NCBI GenBank assembly: GCA_027080125.1
Contig: JALWSW010000174.1
Coordinates: forward strand, 1 to 13,881
DNA from: Campylobacterales bacterium
GTDB lineage: Bacteria > Campylobacterota_A > Desulfurellia > JAADFJ01
Length of the DNA stretch: 13,881 bases
Direction: 5' to 3'
Shown here one piece after another: positions 13,502 to 13,881 of this stretch (its first letter is position 1; every line of letters begins with the position of its first letter). The notes under the pieces are model-generated. The model saw only the letters and a list, made by a program, of their open reading frames with translations. It did not search any database and was not told the origin of the DNA. The position numbers were made by a program, and so were the translations under genes.

Positions 13502-13881
13502 TTAAGGCATTCTTACATGCATTGGCTTTTTCAATTGTCCGCCGGGCAGTTTACGGTCGAGATAGGTATCGCTAAACCGGTTACCTTTCAGTGGATAATC
13601 CTTTCTTAGTGGAAAGTCTTCCCAATCGGAAGGCATCAATATCCTTTTGAGATTCGGATGACCGTTAAATCTGATTCCGTACATATCATACACTTCTCTT
13701 TCATCAAAATCCGCAGCATGCCAAATATCATAAACAGAACGAACCGACGATTCGTCGGTTACCGGAACCTCAACGGTAATCTGACGAGCCATTTTAATTG
13801 ATCTTACAAGATACACAAGCTTAAAACGCGGGGATTTTTGCGTATCCACCGCAGTTATAAAAACAAGAAAATCGTAATTGC
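13502..13881 (-). CDS. nuoC: NADH-quinone oxidoreductase subunit C, 3' part; 5' end outside window
   Basis: Peripheral-arm subunit (30 kDa homologue) that packs beside NuoD and has no cofactor. The frame is open to the window edge. A GTG at 13849 lies in mid-gene, because the residues before it (NYDFLVFITAVD) continue the conserved NuoC core, so the true start is outside. The visible part runs through FKLVYLVRSIKMARQITVEVPV to the signature ADFDEREVYDMYGIRFNGHP and then LKRILMPSDWEDFPLRKDYPLKG. The tail after DYPLKG is about 30 residues, basic and proline-rich, ending HVRMP before TAA. There is a stop and a nine-base gap before nuoD, so this is not the fused NuoCD of E. coli. nuoB and nuoA would be expected further along. 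Confidence 0.96.
   Translation of the reverse strand, partial: NYDFLVFITAVDTQKSPRFKLVYLVRSIKMARQITVEVPVTDESSVRSVYDIWHAADFDEREVYDMYGIRFNGHPNLKRILMPSDWEDFPLRKDYPLKGNRFSDTYLDRKLPGGQLKKPMHVRMP

Noticed and set aside
13502..13849. GTG at 13849 as the start of nuoC
   Set aside because: The upstream in-frame residues to the window edge continue the conserved NuoC sequence; the gene is truncated by the window.
1..13881. CRISPR array, tRNA or rRNA genes, insertion sequences, prophage or defence genes
   Set aside because: No direct repeats with spacers, no cloverleaf or rRNA-like segments, and no transposase or integrase motifs were seen; almost all bases are occupied by recognised core genes.

Overview
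The window shows a bacterium with ordinary gene density. By eye it is moderately AT-rich and uses the standard genetic code, with TAA, TAG and TGA all serving as stops. It carries a respiratory complex I operon of the bacterial nuo type and a dnaK-dnaJ chaperone operon, and the two converge on each other. Full-length NuoG directly following NuoD, separate nuoC and nuoD, and a DnaK tail ending in a VVDAEVEE-type acidic motif fit a Gram-negative lineage. I cannot assign the phylum from this alone.

Left part (1 to 2595, plus strand): the 3' part of dnaK, complete dnaJ five bases later, then a small CoA-binding Rossmann protein (YccU/COG1832-like). The first two form a classical Hsp70/Hsp40 folding machine. 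The third has its own strong ribosome binding site and is probably co-transcribed.

Middle (2596 to 2766): a short region between the 3' ends of the convergent operons. It holds two inverted repeats and, on the minus strand, a possible 51-residue lysine/arginine- and cysteine-rich ORF. That ORF begins with TTG on the codon immediately after the nuoN stop. It is the least explained element of the window.

Right part (2767 to 13881, minus strand): nuoC (partial) - nuoD - nuoG - nuoH - nuoI - nuoJ - nuoK - nuoL - nuoM - nuoN, read from right to left. The genes are tightly packed, with four 4-base ATGA overlaps plus a 1-base and an 8-base overlap. Together they encode most of a proton-pumping NADH:quinone oxidoreductase-type complex: the peripheral arm (NuoC, D, G, I), the quinone-site heel (NuoH), and the antiporter-like membrane arm (NuoJ, K, L, M, N). 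Catalytic and proton-channel residues are intact. nuoE and nuoF, which carry the NADH/FMN site and usually lie between nuoD and nuoG, are absent from that position. Either they are elsewhere in the genome or this complex takes electrons from something other than NADH. nuoA and nuoB would be expected just beyond the right edge.

No RNA gene, mobile element, CRISPR array, prophage or defence gene was seen. Apart from the missing nuoEF and the small ORF after nuoN, this is conventional core-metabolism DNA.
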